The notes beneath the pieces were generated by a model. The model had not been told where the DNA came from. It did not search any database and worked only from the letters and a program-made list of their open reading frames with translations. The translations under genes and the position numbers were made by a program. A stretch of 64,000 nucleotides of DNA from Neckera pumila (taxonomy: Eukaryota > Streptophyta > Bryopsida > Hypnales > Neckeraceae): the NCBI GenBank assembly GCA_963969595.1, contig OZ018416.1, positions 4,542,065 through 4,606,064 of the forward strand. The letters run 5' to 3'. Positions 1 through 12,300 of this stretch are shown in pieces. Every line of letters begins with the position of its first letter. Positions within the stretch are counted from its first letter, which is position 1.

Positions 1-138
1 AAATTTGTATTTCAGAATTTTTGGGGATTGGAGGTGACATGAACAACTATAAATTGTACTAGTACATTAAAATGCACTTTCAAAAACCTTAAGCTCTTAT
101 AGAGAGCTATCACACTCATTACAAAATTTGCCTTGTAG

Positions 139-2479
139 CACTACAAGAAAATGGGTTATTTTGTGACTGCAAAGGAATGACTACATGTACAGAATGACTG
201 GAAAATGACTGCGGCTCTCTAATTGCACCACCTCTGAAACTTGAACCCATCCCCAGTCATTTTGGAGTCAGGCCGATGCCTACAGGATGAACAATTGACG
301 AAAAAGGACCCCTGGGCCTACGTTCTTGTTCACAGCGTCGTTAACTTGCTAGATGAAAGAGGTGGAAATCCCATGTGGCCTGCGAAGTCTTTGTGAAGTC
401 ATTTTCCTGTCATAAATTAGACTAACCTTCACTTGCAAGCAACTCAAGAATGACTACAAAATGACTAGCACAACTCCAAAACAACAATTTACAAATTTAC
501 AGGGTTTAGGCCACTGCTTGTCATGACACAAGTAGGTGTTGTTTGAATTTTATAGACTATTTAAAAAACCAAATCACCTGAGATGTTCACGAATTTTTTT
601 TGACCAATTTCACCATGCTGTAGTGCGATTGCAAAATGAATTGGAGTTGTTCCATGCTACAAAATGATACAAGATTTCACATTCAATTCCTGAGGAATTT
701 GCAAGTCATTTTTAGAGGTGCAAACATTGCAACTGCGGGGCGTCTATGCGTCACTAGAGAATGACTGCGCGCTACTTGGCAAAGACTTATCAATGTTGTA
801 TTAGAAATTGAGCACATTTGCGACTACTACTGTATTTTTGCACCCATTATGGGCACCCCTAGCATCTATACTAGCACCTATCAAAAACAATTTCTGTAAT
901 GATGCCCTAGTATTCTTCCTATGCTAATAGATATTCCTTCACCGACAATTTGATGGTGCCCACCACTCCTCCATGGTTCAAATCCTTGATGCAACAATAC
1001 CACTAGTTGTAAGCAACCCTGGGAATAAAGTGGACATGGCTCACAGGCATTACAATACTCTTAGGGGACTCTCTGAGCGCTACTTCGTAGCTTGCATTCC
1101 TATGACTTCAATATGACTTCATCACAGTCAATTAAAAGTTGTGGTAAAGGACTGTACTACAAAAACGACTCATAAATGATTAATAAATGACTTTTGCACT
1201 ACTAGCAACTAGACACTTAGCTCAGCATCTCCACAGACTGCAGATTTGGCAATTTTGGAAGACTGTAGAAATCATGTGCAGTCATCATCATACTTTTCTT
1301 GCATGAAGTGAATAGACCTAGAACAACCACATACGTACTTGTTTTGGGGAAGTAATATAGGTGACCCCTTACTCTTCAGGTGCCAATCTTTTCCAATCCA
1401 TTTAGTAAATTTGTCTATAACTTTTGATTTGAGGTCCAAAATGTAAAATGGATTTTTGGAAATGAAAGTGACAATGATTTCCTAACCTTTATTAGTTCAA
1501 AATTCTTTGAAAAAATTAATCTACTATGCAGCAATGAGGTCTGAAATATTATTGGTAACACAATTACTGCATTTTACTTATCCCACATGGTTTGTCTTGC
1601 CTCCTACTACCCCACTGCTATAAAAGTCTTGTCCATTCTCTTCTTCATACTCACAAAATAAGTGGATTTGGAAGTCATGCAAGACATAAGCCAAATATGA
1701 TGTATGGTCGATATATAGTGTATGGTGTATTGTATAATGTGTATGGCATATGGCATATTGTATTTGATATATTGTATATGGTGTATTGTATAATGTATAT
1801 AGCATATTGTGTATTGTATTTGGTATATTGTATATGGTGTATTGCTGTGGAACTTTGAATGTATGACTTATTCCTTATCTATTTGTCATTATATTTCTTT
1901 TTGTAAACAATGCATCGCCGCCAAAAAAAATGACTAGAAAAAAAATAACTTTCCTTGTTTTGGAGAGTACCCTAAACTTGAAATCCATGTCACTTCAGAA
2001 CAACTACGTGCGTCACTCAAAAATGACTAGGCAATCTTAAAGGTACACCCAACAAATGACTACACAAAATCTGGACATGTGTCAGAGCATCACTCATCCG
2101 TTGAAGATAACACTACAACAATAACTAAAAAAATGACTGGACATGTGTCAGCCTTGCACTGGTGACACAACTCCCTCACGACTGTAGAATGACTCCCATG
2201 GAGGTCCACGTCAGCAACAGTCGACCAAATTTTTCAAAAAATGGGCAACTGCTCAACCTTTCCAAAATATTTCTCCCTAAACCTGAATGCCATATAGACC
2301 ATCCCATCCTTTCTTCACCCAAGTCCAAATTCGTTGGTGATAATAAACTTGCAGTCATTAAAAGAATGACTTGTCCACTATGACTGCAGGGCCAAAAGTC
2401 ATTTCCAAATCATTTTTGTTTGAAGTGATTGTTTTGGAGTCATTTTTTGCAGTCACAAAAGTACCCATTTTTTGTAGTA
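139..2479. mobile_element. Non-autonomous CACTA (En/Spm) element
   Basis: The left end begins CACTACAAGAAAATGGG, the classic CACTA terminus. The right end is its inverted copy, with the outermost base changed (TAGTA instead of TAGTG). The inverted match continues through a segment reading TTTTGTGACTGCAAA. Flanking 3-bp sequences are TAG (136-138) and TAA (2480-2482), a near-match to the 3-bp target duplication of this superfamily. About sixteen copies of the motif AATGACT or its complement AGTCATT are clustered toward both ends (near 176, 193, 205, 449, 461, 2133, 2188, 2367 and 2430). This resembles the subterminal transposase-binding repeats of CACTA elements. No transposase ORF is present, so it depends on an autonomous relative. 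Confidence 0.85.
1702..1853. repeat. AT-rich degenerate tandem repeat inside the CACTA element
   Basis: Imperfect tandem copies of a TATGGTGTATTGTATA-like unit, interspersed with GGCATATTGTAT variants. It produces spurious Tyr/Ile-rich ORFs on both strands. No function is evident. Confidence 0.75.
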
Positions 2480-4711
2480 TAATTGTTGAAATACAATTTT
2501 TTATAAGTAAAAATCACAAAGAATTCTAAATCAACATTTGCATGTTTAAACTCTCAATGGTGAAAATCATGAAAACACTTTATTCTTTCCACTAGGACCA
2601 TTTTCTAAGCAAATTGGATAAGTATAATTTTTTAGATCTCAAATCAAGTGAAATTGGCAAGCTTCACTAAAAACCGGGAAATCAAATAAAGTTTGCAAGC
2701 TTTATTCTTCTATGAATAAAATATGTATGTGCCTTTGAGGACTTCTCAAAAATCAAATGTTTATCCTTTGCAATAGAAAATGGAAGCCTCCACTAGTTGA
2801 CCTTCAATATTGCTCGTAAAATATTTGAAGACAGTCATTAGAATTAACTGCCCACACCAAAATGAGCCTAAAATTTTGCATCAATCATATATGTAGTAGT
2901 TAGGGATAAAATAACTGTAGCAATATCCAATCAAGCAATTTTGCAACAGATCATGAGCAGTATGAGGCGATTCCAATTTTTCCCATGTAGAAAGATAGGA
3001 AATATGGAAATTGCAAATTTTTTATTATTTTGTTCTCCAAATTGAAATTACTATGAAGTTTGGGAACCAAAATGTGCTCAAAACCTATAGCCAATGTCTA
3101 TACTCTTCCAATTTCAATCATTCAAGAACTATTATTTCCTACTTTCTTGCTTATTACTTTAGAACATGTGTCTTGACCTCATTAGTCCCAACCTTGAAAA
3201 GGACAAAATCACACATTCTAAGCTTCCATTCAAAGTTTGTTCCAGCCTTGGTTGGAAATAGTGCATCCTACAAGTTAGATATGGTTTGTAATTGGCAACC
3301 GATACACTTACCTTAATCCACCATTTTTTCCTCACGATGTAGTAAAAAGATGCAAGTAGCCCCAGATCCAACATAAAAAACCCACTATTGATTCTTAGGA
3401 AATGAAACTATGAGATTTGTGAAACCCTCACTCCTATAACTGATATAATTTTTTGGTAATAAAATGTAGTTGTTGAACCTTTGCCACCAATGGTAGAAAA
3501 AAGGAATTCATGAATACATTAGTGTTGTTAATGTTGCGCTGCACAATTGAATATGAGCAACCATTGATCTTAAATTGACAATCTGAACCGCCTAGGATTA
3601 GGATTTGGTCGGTGCTCTCACATTGTTACAGGTGTTTTGCAAGTTTCTCATTTGAATTGGTAGCGTACAAGGTGAGTGCAAATTTCCTTGAAGTTGTATT
3701 TTTTGTCTTTCATATCTTGACTTATTTTTGTAGTAGTCGTATATGAATAGGCCTTGGTGTGAGCGCTTAGGTACTTAGGGTTGTTTGCAACGTCTATGCA
3801 ACAACTATATTTGCGGCGTTTTGGTAAGTTTGGCAAGTCTTGTATATTCAACTTGTGTTTTCTCTTAGTTTGGAAAGGTATTCAATATAAATTGTTTGCC
3901 ATCTCAGTTTAGATTTCTCAATTTTGGTGGACCTAATTAAGATTATAGATTATTGCTATTAAGGAAATGCATATCCAAAATTCTTAGCAACCATGATTTT
4001 GTTGCGTAGTAAAGAACTATGCGAATGCTAAGAATGAAGGTTTGAGAATTGATTGCAGAGGCTTTGAAGTTTTGTGAATATCATATTAAATTCTGAATTT
4101 AGAGAGGACTTGTGGCAGAGATGAGGTTGAGTGTTCCATTGCAAACATTTGTAGCAAGATTGATTCTACTACGTGGTCAAAAACTATGTGAATGCTGAAG
4201 TTTAGGGTTTGGTATTTTAGTGCAAGGGCTTTAAGGTTTTGGCATCTCCTTATGTATTTTTGAAGTGCTCTACAATAGTTCTCAGAATTAAAATGCTCAT
4301 GGCTTTTCTAATGAAAATTTTGAACATAAAAAATAAAAGACTACTTTGAGATTTTTTGAATGCCAAAGTTTTACAATGAATAGAAAAATGACTTGTGTAC
4401 CCTTTCCAACTTTTTTGTAAAAGCTTTACAACAAATGGAAAAATGACATGTATAATGCCCCTTTTGTTATTCATGTGTGGTTCTCATGGAAAGCAATTGT
4501 TTGTCACACTGTGTTTAAAAGAAACATACACACTTATTATTGAGGGTTCATTAGAGTTTTATTTATACTTTAGAAAAATTAATCATGACTATTACTCTAT
4601 GCTATGGTCAATTTTGTCAAAAAAACAATTCAAAATAAAATTAAATACGGCATCTAATGAAAATTTTAGAAACTATAAGGTGACATATTTGAATAGTATA
4701 GAAAAATCAAT
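2480..4711. other. AT-rich intergenic DNA, nothing recognised
   Basis: I see no ORF with a recognisable domain, no terminal repeats and no structured RNA here. The short ORFs at 3011-3316 and 4395-4769 have low-complexity composition and no motif. Confidence 0.5.
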
Positions 4712-5611
4712 CCCCAAAGACCCAAGGTCCCCTCGGAGGGCTCTTGGGATTTTGGATAGGCTTGTGTGACTTCAATTTTTGACATGATTTTTTGAAACTA
4801 TTTTGGAAGATATGAAACTACATTAGCTTTCTAGGAGTATAATCTTTTTTTCAATCAATGTCCTAGAGCAAAAATTAAGCCATCCTAAGTCCAAAATGTA
4901 GTTTGAGGGATAGTACTTAAAAATGAAAAAAATTTGAAGTTTGAAATTTAAAATTTAATTCTCAAAGATTAGATTTTTGACTACATGTGACTTCAGCTTT
5001 GATTCATTTTATTTGGACTAGTGATGAGAAACTTTTGAACAATCTTGTTTTTTGGGCAATTAATCTAAGTATCTTCTTGAAAAAATAACTTATGTGATTC
5101 TTTTTTTAATGTAATTTTCAAAAAAGTTCAAACAAATGATATTTGAAAGGGTTGAGTTCACTTGCTAGATTAATCTCACTCTTGGATTTTTGTCTTCAAT
5201 TTCATCTCAGAGCTAATAATAATTTAGTTTTTTGTTCAATCTTGTACCTAACAATCAAATGTGTTTTTTTCTTGAATTTTTTTCTCATCTCTCAACTCAA
5301 ATTTTTGACATAAAATATTAGAAATTCAAAATCCATAGTGCAAAAAATATAATTTAAGAAAATTCAAAGCCAAAACAATCTAGTCAAGTAAGGTGCCAAA
5401 AAACTTATATTCTTCAAATTAAATGCACATATCTTACAATTTACATGGTCAAAGCTTTTGAGATTTCTATAATACATTTTTATCATAGTCTAGTGCAAGA
5501 TCTTATGGTTAGACATGGCAAAAAAATAATTTTAAAACTTTTTTATTCTTTGCAATAAAAATGGTAGTTTGAGATACTTTTTGATGAAAAAAGTCATTGG
5601 GACTTTAAGGA
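4712..5611 (+). mobile_element. TTAA-family element, subfamily A, copy 1 (degraded ends)
   Basis: It has the A-subfamily layout: a CCCC-AAAGACC left end, a GGTCCCCTCGGAGGG subterminal segment, internal blocks shared with the other A copies (GCATCTTCTTGAAAAAATAAC, CTTAGAGCTA-like), and a right end GGGACTTTAAGGATTAA. The left flank reads TCAA rather than TTAA and the right flank is ATTAA, so it is an older copy. No coding capacity. Confidence 0.7.
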
Positions 5612-5856
5612 TTAATGAAAAATAATCTTAATTCTCAAAAAAACACAATGAAAAATAAAAAACAATATGCATACCAAAGTGACTGCTTTATAAATATAAA
5701 AAAATCTTAGAGCTAACTGTGAATCCTCCTAATGCAAAGCCGTCTTTCCCTCCACTCAAACTCCAGAGCCAACAAAATTTGTACTCCCTGCATTCCAAAA
5801 TAATCTTTTGGAACTAGAGTCTTTGCCTGCACTCGAATCTTTGCCTACTTCATTAA

Positions 5857-6776
5857 CCATTAAAGTCCTATTGTCTCCTCGGGGGACAAAATGGAATTTG
5901 GACAGGCTCCTATGGCTTCAATATTTAGCATGATTTTTTGAAACTTTTTGTGAAGGTATTAAAATACATTAGATTTTTGGGAATGTACTTTTTATTTCAA
6001 TCGGTGCCCGAGAGCAAAAATTATGGCACAAAAGGTCCTTTTTTTCATTACAGCGGGCAGAAATCTCTTCACTCAAATTTTTCTCTTATAATTTTGTTAA
6101 TCTTGTTTTTCATAGATTATAATTTCATCTATATGCAAAGCTTTGATTCATTCCATTTGGATTTGTTATGGAAAAGTTATAGACAATCTCATTTTTTGGG
6201 CAATTAGAGCATCTTCTTGAAAAAATAACTTGTAGGATTCATTTCTGAATGCAATTTTCACAATTTTTCATAATTTTTTTTGACAAGGCTAAGTTTGCTT
6301 GCTAAAACAATCTCACTATAGAGATTGTGGTGTTTTAATCCTATCTTAAAGCTATTGATGGTTTAGTTTTTCTTTCAATCTTAGACCTACTTCTACTTAA
6401 CAATTTTTAAAGAATAAAATCAAGTGTGTTTTTTTGAAAAAATTTCCCTAGATTCTCAATTCAATTCTTCAATATGAAAAGAATTAAATTCAAAGTTTGT
6501 AGTGTAAATTTCTTTCACAAATGACAATCAAAGTCAACTAAAATGGCAAACTAGTGTTCAAAAAAACAAATTTTTTTAACTTTGAATGCTAATATCTTCC
6601 AATCTATATTGTCAAACTTTATGAAAAATTTGCCACATGATTTGAGTTAAGTTAATTAGAAGATCCTACGGTTAGGTTCTAAAAAAGTATACTTTTTTTC
6701 TTTTCTTGAATGAATGCAGCAGAACTGGCAGTTTTGAGTTGTTTTTAATAGAAAAATGGCCTTGGGACTTTAGGGG
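5857..6776 (+). mobile_element. TTAA-family element, subfamily A, copy 2 (full length)
   Basis: A 920-bp element flanked on both sides by TTAA (5853-5856 and 6777-6780). The left end is CCATTAAAGTCC followed by TTGTCTCCTCGGGGGACAA, a self-complementary subterminal segment. The right end is GGGACTTTAGGGG, the inverted counterpart of the family terminus CCCCTAAAGGACC. TTAA target duplications with C-rich termini are typical of piggyBac elements. No transposase ORF. Confidence 0.8.
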
Positions 6777-6780
6777 TTAA

Positions 6781-8512
6781 TTCCCACTGCAATCACTCTC
6801 AAAACTGCCGCCAGCCCACTTCTTTTTACACACAATATGCAACCCAAAAGATTGTTTTGGGACAAAAAAATGAAGGGGAACTAGAAGATCATTTTGGGAC
6901 AAAGAGAGTAATACATAATTTTGTAGGCTAAAGTTTTGTAGTTCGAAATTTTGCAGGTTGGAATTTTAGTTTTAAAACTATTTTTAATTTTTGCAGAAAA
7001 TGAAATTTAATCTTTTTTATCTGGATATCATAACATAGGGTAAGATTTCAGCTGAAAAGTTAACATCTACAGCCACACTTTGCATTAATATATGAGCATA
7101 TATAAAACATTTTTATTAACCCTTTATCATCTTTTCATGATGCTTTAGAAGAAAAAATTAGTTCGATAGTTAGATAAGAATATTCTTCCGCTAAATACAA
7201 CAACAATCATAATCTATTGGCATTGGTGATAATCTGATAACAATTTGAATCCTCATATCAGTACCTCTAAAGGTCATAAAATATTCTAAATCCTTCCACA
7301 CATAACATTTAGGAGCATTTATGCAGAGGATTTTTTGCAAAATTTTGCCATTTCTAACATGTTTGAGCTTATCAGCCTCCATCCTTCCAAAAATGTGCCA
7401 GTGTTATGAAGGTTTGCAGCAATTTACTGTACAAAAAAACCATTGCTTAAGAGAGGTTGCCTTTTCCTCTCTTCAATCTTCATCCACAAATTCATCTGCA
7501 ACATATTATGGAAAATTAAAACAAGCTACAACACCAAGATAGTGGCACAACATTTATGATGTGTTGCAACTTTTTGCTAATTCTAGGAACAAACTAGGAA
7601 TATAAAGATGGTTTGCTCCAAACCCAAAAAATTCATCAAATCAAATACTAATTTATTATTTGACCATCTGCCATCAAAAAAGTTTTGATGAGAAAATAAA
7701 GGGGTTGCTTCTTTGACATTTTGTGGGAACAAAAAGGGGACAGTTTTTTTTTATAATTACATCCACTGTCCATCACAAATCCTCAAAGGATATGGGATAC
7801 TGAATTTGAAGATGAGAGCTTGATAGCTCACTATCAAACATAGAATTTTAAATCTCATTTTGGCATAGTAGAATGTCTTTTTTTAAATTTGAATTAAAAA
7901 AAGTCACAAAATCAAGATAAATTTCATCTTCAAAAATTTGTTTGGAATTTTGAGACTCCAAAAAAAAATTACAGGCAAAATGTACCCTCTTCACTTTGTA
8001 TCAAAATTTTGTGAATGTTGGACCAAAATTGACTTCGCAAGACATTAGAGGAGTTTCGGGGGCCTTGGAAGACTGTTTCAAGCCCGTTTCCTAGTCTGCC
8101 TAGATTTAGGGAACGACGGTATGGGCGTGTCAAATTTATTTTTTTCAAAAAAAATAACAAATTTTTTTTGCCAAAATATCATTTTAACCAAATTATTATT
8201 TTTTTTTTTTCAAAAATGACGTGGCAGTTGCTTGGCCATGTCAGCATGGCCATTTGGCAGCGTCCCAGCATTCTTGCAGAGTTCCCACAGTCTGGAAACT
8301 CGCAGTCTCTTAGGAGGCCCAAAACTCCTCTAATGACCTACCTAAGTTTTCAATTGTTTGTTCAATAAATACTCAGCCTTTAGGGATTAAAGGGCCCCTA
8401 TGCTATTCATAAAGGTTGTACCTATAAGCATTATTGGTGGTCGTCCTAAACAAGGCAAGCCTCCATATCATGCCCTTAAAGGATGTAAAGTCAACCAACT
8501 ACGAATCTAAAA
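6781..8512. other. Intergenic DNA, nothing recognised
   Basis: AT-rich sequence without a supported gene. A slightly GC-richer patch at 8215-8345 contains short direct and inverted words but no domain-bearing ORF. Confidence 0.45.
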
Positions 8513-9200
8513 TTGTTTTTCGGGCAATTAAAGCATCTTCTTGAAAAATTAACTTATAGGACTTATTTTTTAATTCAATTTTTCACAATTTTTCAAAAAG
8601 AAGGTTTCACAAGGTTCTAATTAGCGGGTTTTTTTTTAGCAAAATTTTGCACTTGTCAGAGGGTCTAAGCGTGTCTGGTTCCCTCCCTCCAAATTTGGTC
8701 CAGTGATCGACAGGCTTCTGGCGACACTTGTCCAAAAAACCCCCGCTGGTTCTGATCGTTTGCTAGAACAATCCCACTGTTGAGATTAGTGTATTTGAAT
8801 TCCATCTTAGAGCTATTATCAATTTCAATTTTTCTTCAATCTTGAACCTACTTCTATTTTGAATTTTCTGTCCTAGACTCTCATCTCAATTCTTTATCAT
8901 ATAAAATTAGAAATTCAAAATCAGTAGAGCAAAAAAATTAAGTTATGAAGGTTCAAAGCCAATAAATGTAGTTTAGGAAGGCGCAAAAAAATTTATTTTT
9001 TACTTTGAATACAAGAATCTTGCAATCTACACGGTCAAAGTTTTTGAAATTTCTTCCACACATTTTTACACTAGTCTAGTACAAGATCATGATATGGTTT
9101 GATATGCAAAAGAAAGCTATTTCAATTTTTTTTGCTCTTTGCTATAGAAATGGCAATTTTGAGTGTTTTTTGATGGAAAAAGGCCTTGCAACTTTAGGGG
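8513..9200 (+). mobile_element. TTAA-family element, subfamily A, copy 3 (5'-truncated)
   Basis: It starts within the internal block (TTTTCGGGCAATTAAAGCATC) and runs to the intact right terminus ACTTTAGGGG followed by TTAA (9201-9204). It is interrupted by a 125-bp MITE at 8623-8747. The same TTAA is the left flank of the next element. Confidence 0.7.
8623..8747. mobile_element. Small MITE with 9-10-bp imperfect target duplication
   Basis: A 125-bp insertion starting AGCGGGTTTTTTTTT and ending AAAAAACCCCCGCT (inverted ends). It is flanked by GGTTCTAATT (8613-8622) and GGTTCTGATC (8748-8757). Other A copies lack this sequence between the AAGGTT and GCTAGAACAATC blocks, which shows it is an insertion. 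A 9-10-bp duplication is compatible with Mutator-like transposition. Confidence 0.6.
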
Positions 9201-9204
9201 TTAA

Positions 9205-9866
9205 CCCCTAAAATGTCATTGTCTCCTTGGGGGACACAAGTGATTTTTGACAGGCTCTTACTGTTTTAATATTTGTCATAATTTTCTAAAACTTTTTGTG
9301 AAGATAGAAAAATGCATGAGCTTTTGGGGAACATAATTCTTATTTCAATCAATGCTTGGAAACAAAAGTTATGGCACAATAAGTCCAAATTTTAGTCTAG
9401 TGGGTAGAAAAGAATCCTCACAAAACTTTAAATAAAAAATTTCAAAAATTTATTTCCAATAGATTGTATTTTTATCTACATGGAAAGTTTTGATTCATTC
9501 CATTTGGATTTGTAATGAGAATTTATAGACAATTTTGTTTTTTGGACAATCATAAAATCTTCTTGAGAAAACTACTTCTAGGATTTATTTATAAACTCAA
9601 TTTTCACAATTTTACAAAAAATTAAAATTTCAAGAGGTTAAGATTTCTTGCTAGAACAATCTCATCATTGAAATTAGTATGTTTCAATTCCATCTTAGAG
9701 CTATGAATGGTTTAGTTTTTCTTTCAATTTTGAATCTATTTCTATTTAACAATTTTTTAATGAGTGAAAATTAAATGAGTATTTTTTGATTTTTTCCCCC
9801 TAGATTCTAATTCAGTTCTTCAAGATAAAAATTAGAAATTCAAAATCTATAGTGCAAAATTTTAAA
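9205..9866 (+). mobile_element. TTAA-family element, subfamily A, copy 4 (3'-truncated)
   Basis: It begins CCCCTAAAATGTCATTGTC directly after a TTAA shared with copy 3, and follows the A layout. It stops at a TTAA (9867-9870) inside the block where A copies normally continue toward GATTCAAAGCC. The next A element starts there. Confidence 0.7.
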
Positions 9867-9870
9867 TTAA

Positions 9871-10791
9871 CCACTAAAGGACCATTTGTCCCCTCGGAGG
9901 ACAATTTGAGTCTAGGCAGGTTCCTACTGTCTCAATTTTTAGTGATATTTTTTGGTATTTTTTGAGTTTGTGTATTTTGGCGAGAGCTTTATGAATAAAT
10001 ATTTTTTATTTTTATTTATGCCCGGGAGCAAAAGTTATGGCACAATAAGCAAAAGTGGAATTTGGTGGGTAGCACAAAATAAATTACAAAAAGTCAAAAT
10101 AATTTTTTTTCAAACTTCATTCTCAAGATTATATTTTTGTCTACATGTGAAACTTTGTTTCATTCAATTTGGACTAATAATAAAAAAATTATGGACAATC
10201 TTAGTTTTTTGGGGCAATCAAAGCATCTTCTTGAAAAAATAACTTGTAGAATTCATTTTTGAATGCACTTTAGAACTTTTCAAAACAATTGTTAGACAAG
10301 GTTAAAATTTGTTACTAGAACAATCTTAACGTTGGAATTATTGTGATTCAATTCCATCTAAAAGCTATTAACAATTTAGTTTTTTCTTCACTCTTGAGCC
10401 CACCTCTACTTAATAATTCTTTTATGAGTAAAAATTAAGTACTTTTTTTCCTAAACTTTTTTTAAAGATTCTCAACTCAAATACTTAACATGAATAAGTA
10501 GAAAATCAAAATCAGTAGTGCAAAAAATTTGAACTACAAAGATTCAAAGCCAAAAACTCTAGTCAAGCAAGGTGCAAAAAAACTTGTTTACTTCACTTTA
10601 AATGAATTTATCTTACAATCTACACAGTCAAAGTTTCTGAAATTTCTTCCTTGTACTTATATACTAGTTAAGTATAAGATCTTACGATTGGATATGCAAA
10701 AAAAAACAATTTTAAAGTTCTTTTCTCTTTGCAATAGAAATGACAGTTTTGACTAGATTTTGATAGGAAAATCACCTTGGTCCTTAAGGGA
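9871..10791 (+). mobile_element. TTAA-family element, subfamily A, copy 5 (full length)
   Basis: A 921-bp copy flanked by TTAA at 9867-9870 and 10792-10795. The left end is CCACTAAAGGACCATTTGTC, followed by a CCCCTCGGAGGACAA hairpin segment. The right end is CTTGGTCCTTAAGGGA. The element sits at a TTAA internal to copy 4. Confidence 0.8.
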
Positions 10792-10795
10792 TTAA

Positions 10796-10860
10796 CCCCT
10801 AAAGGACTAGCATGCCGAATTGAGCAACATAGCATTTTTGGGCAAATGCATGTGATTGGA
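10796..10860 (+). mobile_element. TTAA-family element, subfamily B, terminal fragment
   Basis: It starts CCCCTAAAGGACTAGC right after the TTAA of the preceding A copy, then matches the B-subfamily left end (GCAACATAGCA, TTTTTGGGCA). Similarity fades after ~60 bp. Confidence 0.55.
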
Positions 10861-12105
10861 GAACTGATATTTAGGAAGTGAAATTTTTTGAGTAGGTGCG
10901 GACAAGGAATATCTTCAATGTGAACAAAATTTTATAGAGTTTTGAAATAGGTGTTAAAAGTTACGATGGAAAAGGTGATTTCAATGTCAACTAGGGCAAC
11001 ACGGGCAAGCATTTTAATACTATAGTAGAAAATTCAATAAACTGCCCACATGAGTGAGGGTAGTGGAGAGGGCAGGGTTTGTAGACATGTAATGGTTGGA
11101 TCAAATGCTGGGTTTTGACTGACATAATATAGGCCAAATAAATGCAGTCACTGGCACATTTTGGGAATATGTTTCAAGCAGTTGGAAGAACAGAAGTCAC
11201 TTGACATTCAAAATTTTACTACCACCTCCAACTTCATAGTCATAGGGCATTAGAGTGACCTATACATGACATTTCATTGTAAAAATGATGAATTTAGGAA
11301 AGAAATACACATCTTTTTCCACCCAAGAAAAAAAGAAATTTAAATAAGTTGATCATGATAATTTCCTGTTATCACTGAAGAATTTCAGTTCTAGTCACAT
11401 GAATATTCAATACTTTGAAGAAGTCTGGAAATCTGAATTCTTTGACATGAAAAAATGGCATATCTCTATGCTATGGAAAGGAACCAGCATGACTACTAAT
11501 GCAACCATAATCACTATATTACCTACCATTTGATTTTTTTTTTTGGAATTCCAATACTAACCAATATAGAACATGTCCCAACCAATTGGATGTACAAAGT
11601 GACTGACATGAACAAGCGCCTTTTCTCCCCAAAATTGAAGACAACCATTATCATACTCTAAAGAGACACATGGAAGTAGTAAATTACCTAATTGAAGAAG
11701 GACATGTCTCTCTAAATCCATTAGCACAACTCTCCTACATTTGAAGCTCACTTTTGTATGAACTCTGAATTTAGAGAGACATGAGGAGCACAAAGTTGAG
11801 AAAGCAAAGAAGTACTATGCAGTTTGAAATTCAGTAGAGGGAACAGTAGAACAAGTGTTGAAATTAGAGAGTGAATAATAGAAGAAACTGTGAAATTAGA
11901 GAGAGGATAAGAGAATTTGTGGCATAAATGTGTCTGCGCATGTGACTTGCACTGTGAATGAGTCCGCAAACACAAATGCTCATTGATTCATGAAGAGTCC
12001 ATCTAACATAGCTGTCCACCAACATCGTGCAAGTGCAACTTGTTGAAGTGTCTCTGTTCAGTTCCCCTCCACGATGGCAGTAGGGTCATAGCCTCCAGCA
12101 GCAAT
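10861..12105. other. Intergenic DNA, nothing recognised
   Basis: No supported gene. Short minus-strand ORFs at 11557-11975 carry no recognisable domain. Confidence 0.45.
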
Positions 12106-12300
12106 GTCAGTGGCAACAGGGGCGGGAGCGCCAACAGCTACGTCGGAGCAGCGATGTCGATGGCAGCAGGGACGGAGTTGCCTACAGCAACGTCGGAGCA
12201 GCGGTGTCGGTGGCAGCAGGGACGAAGGTGCCTACAGCAACATCAGAGCAACGAAGTCGTTGCCAGGAGGGGCACAATAGGTGGCAGCAACGTCGGAGCC
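12106..12300. repeat. 50-bp GC-rich minisatellite (~4 units)
   Basis: Tandem copies with a 50-bp period: the word GTC following GCGATGT/GCGGTGT/ACGAA occurs at 12156, 12206 and 12256. The units contain GGCAGCAGGGACG and CAACGTCGGAGCAGCG. A 50-bp period is not a multiple of three, so the Ala/Ser/Gly-rich translation is unlikely to be a true protein repeat. Confidence 0.75.

Noticed and set aside
1578..1858. Opposing ORFs rich in Tyr, Ile and His
   Set aside because: Produced by the AT-rich tandem repeat within the CACTA element; no domain.
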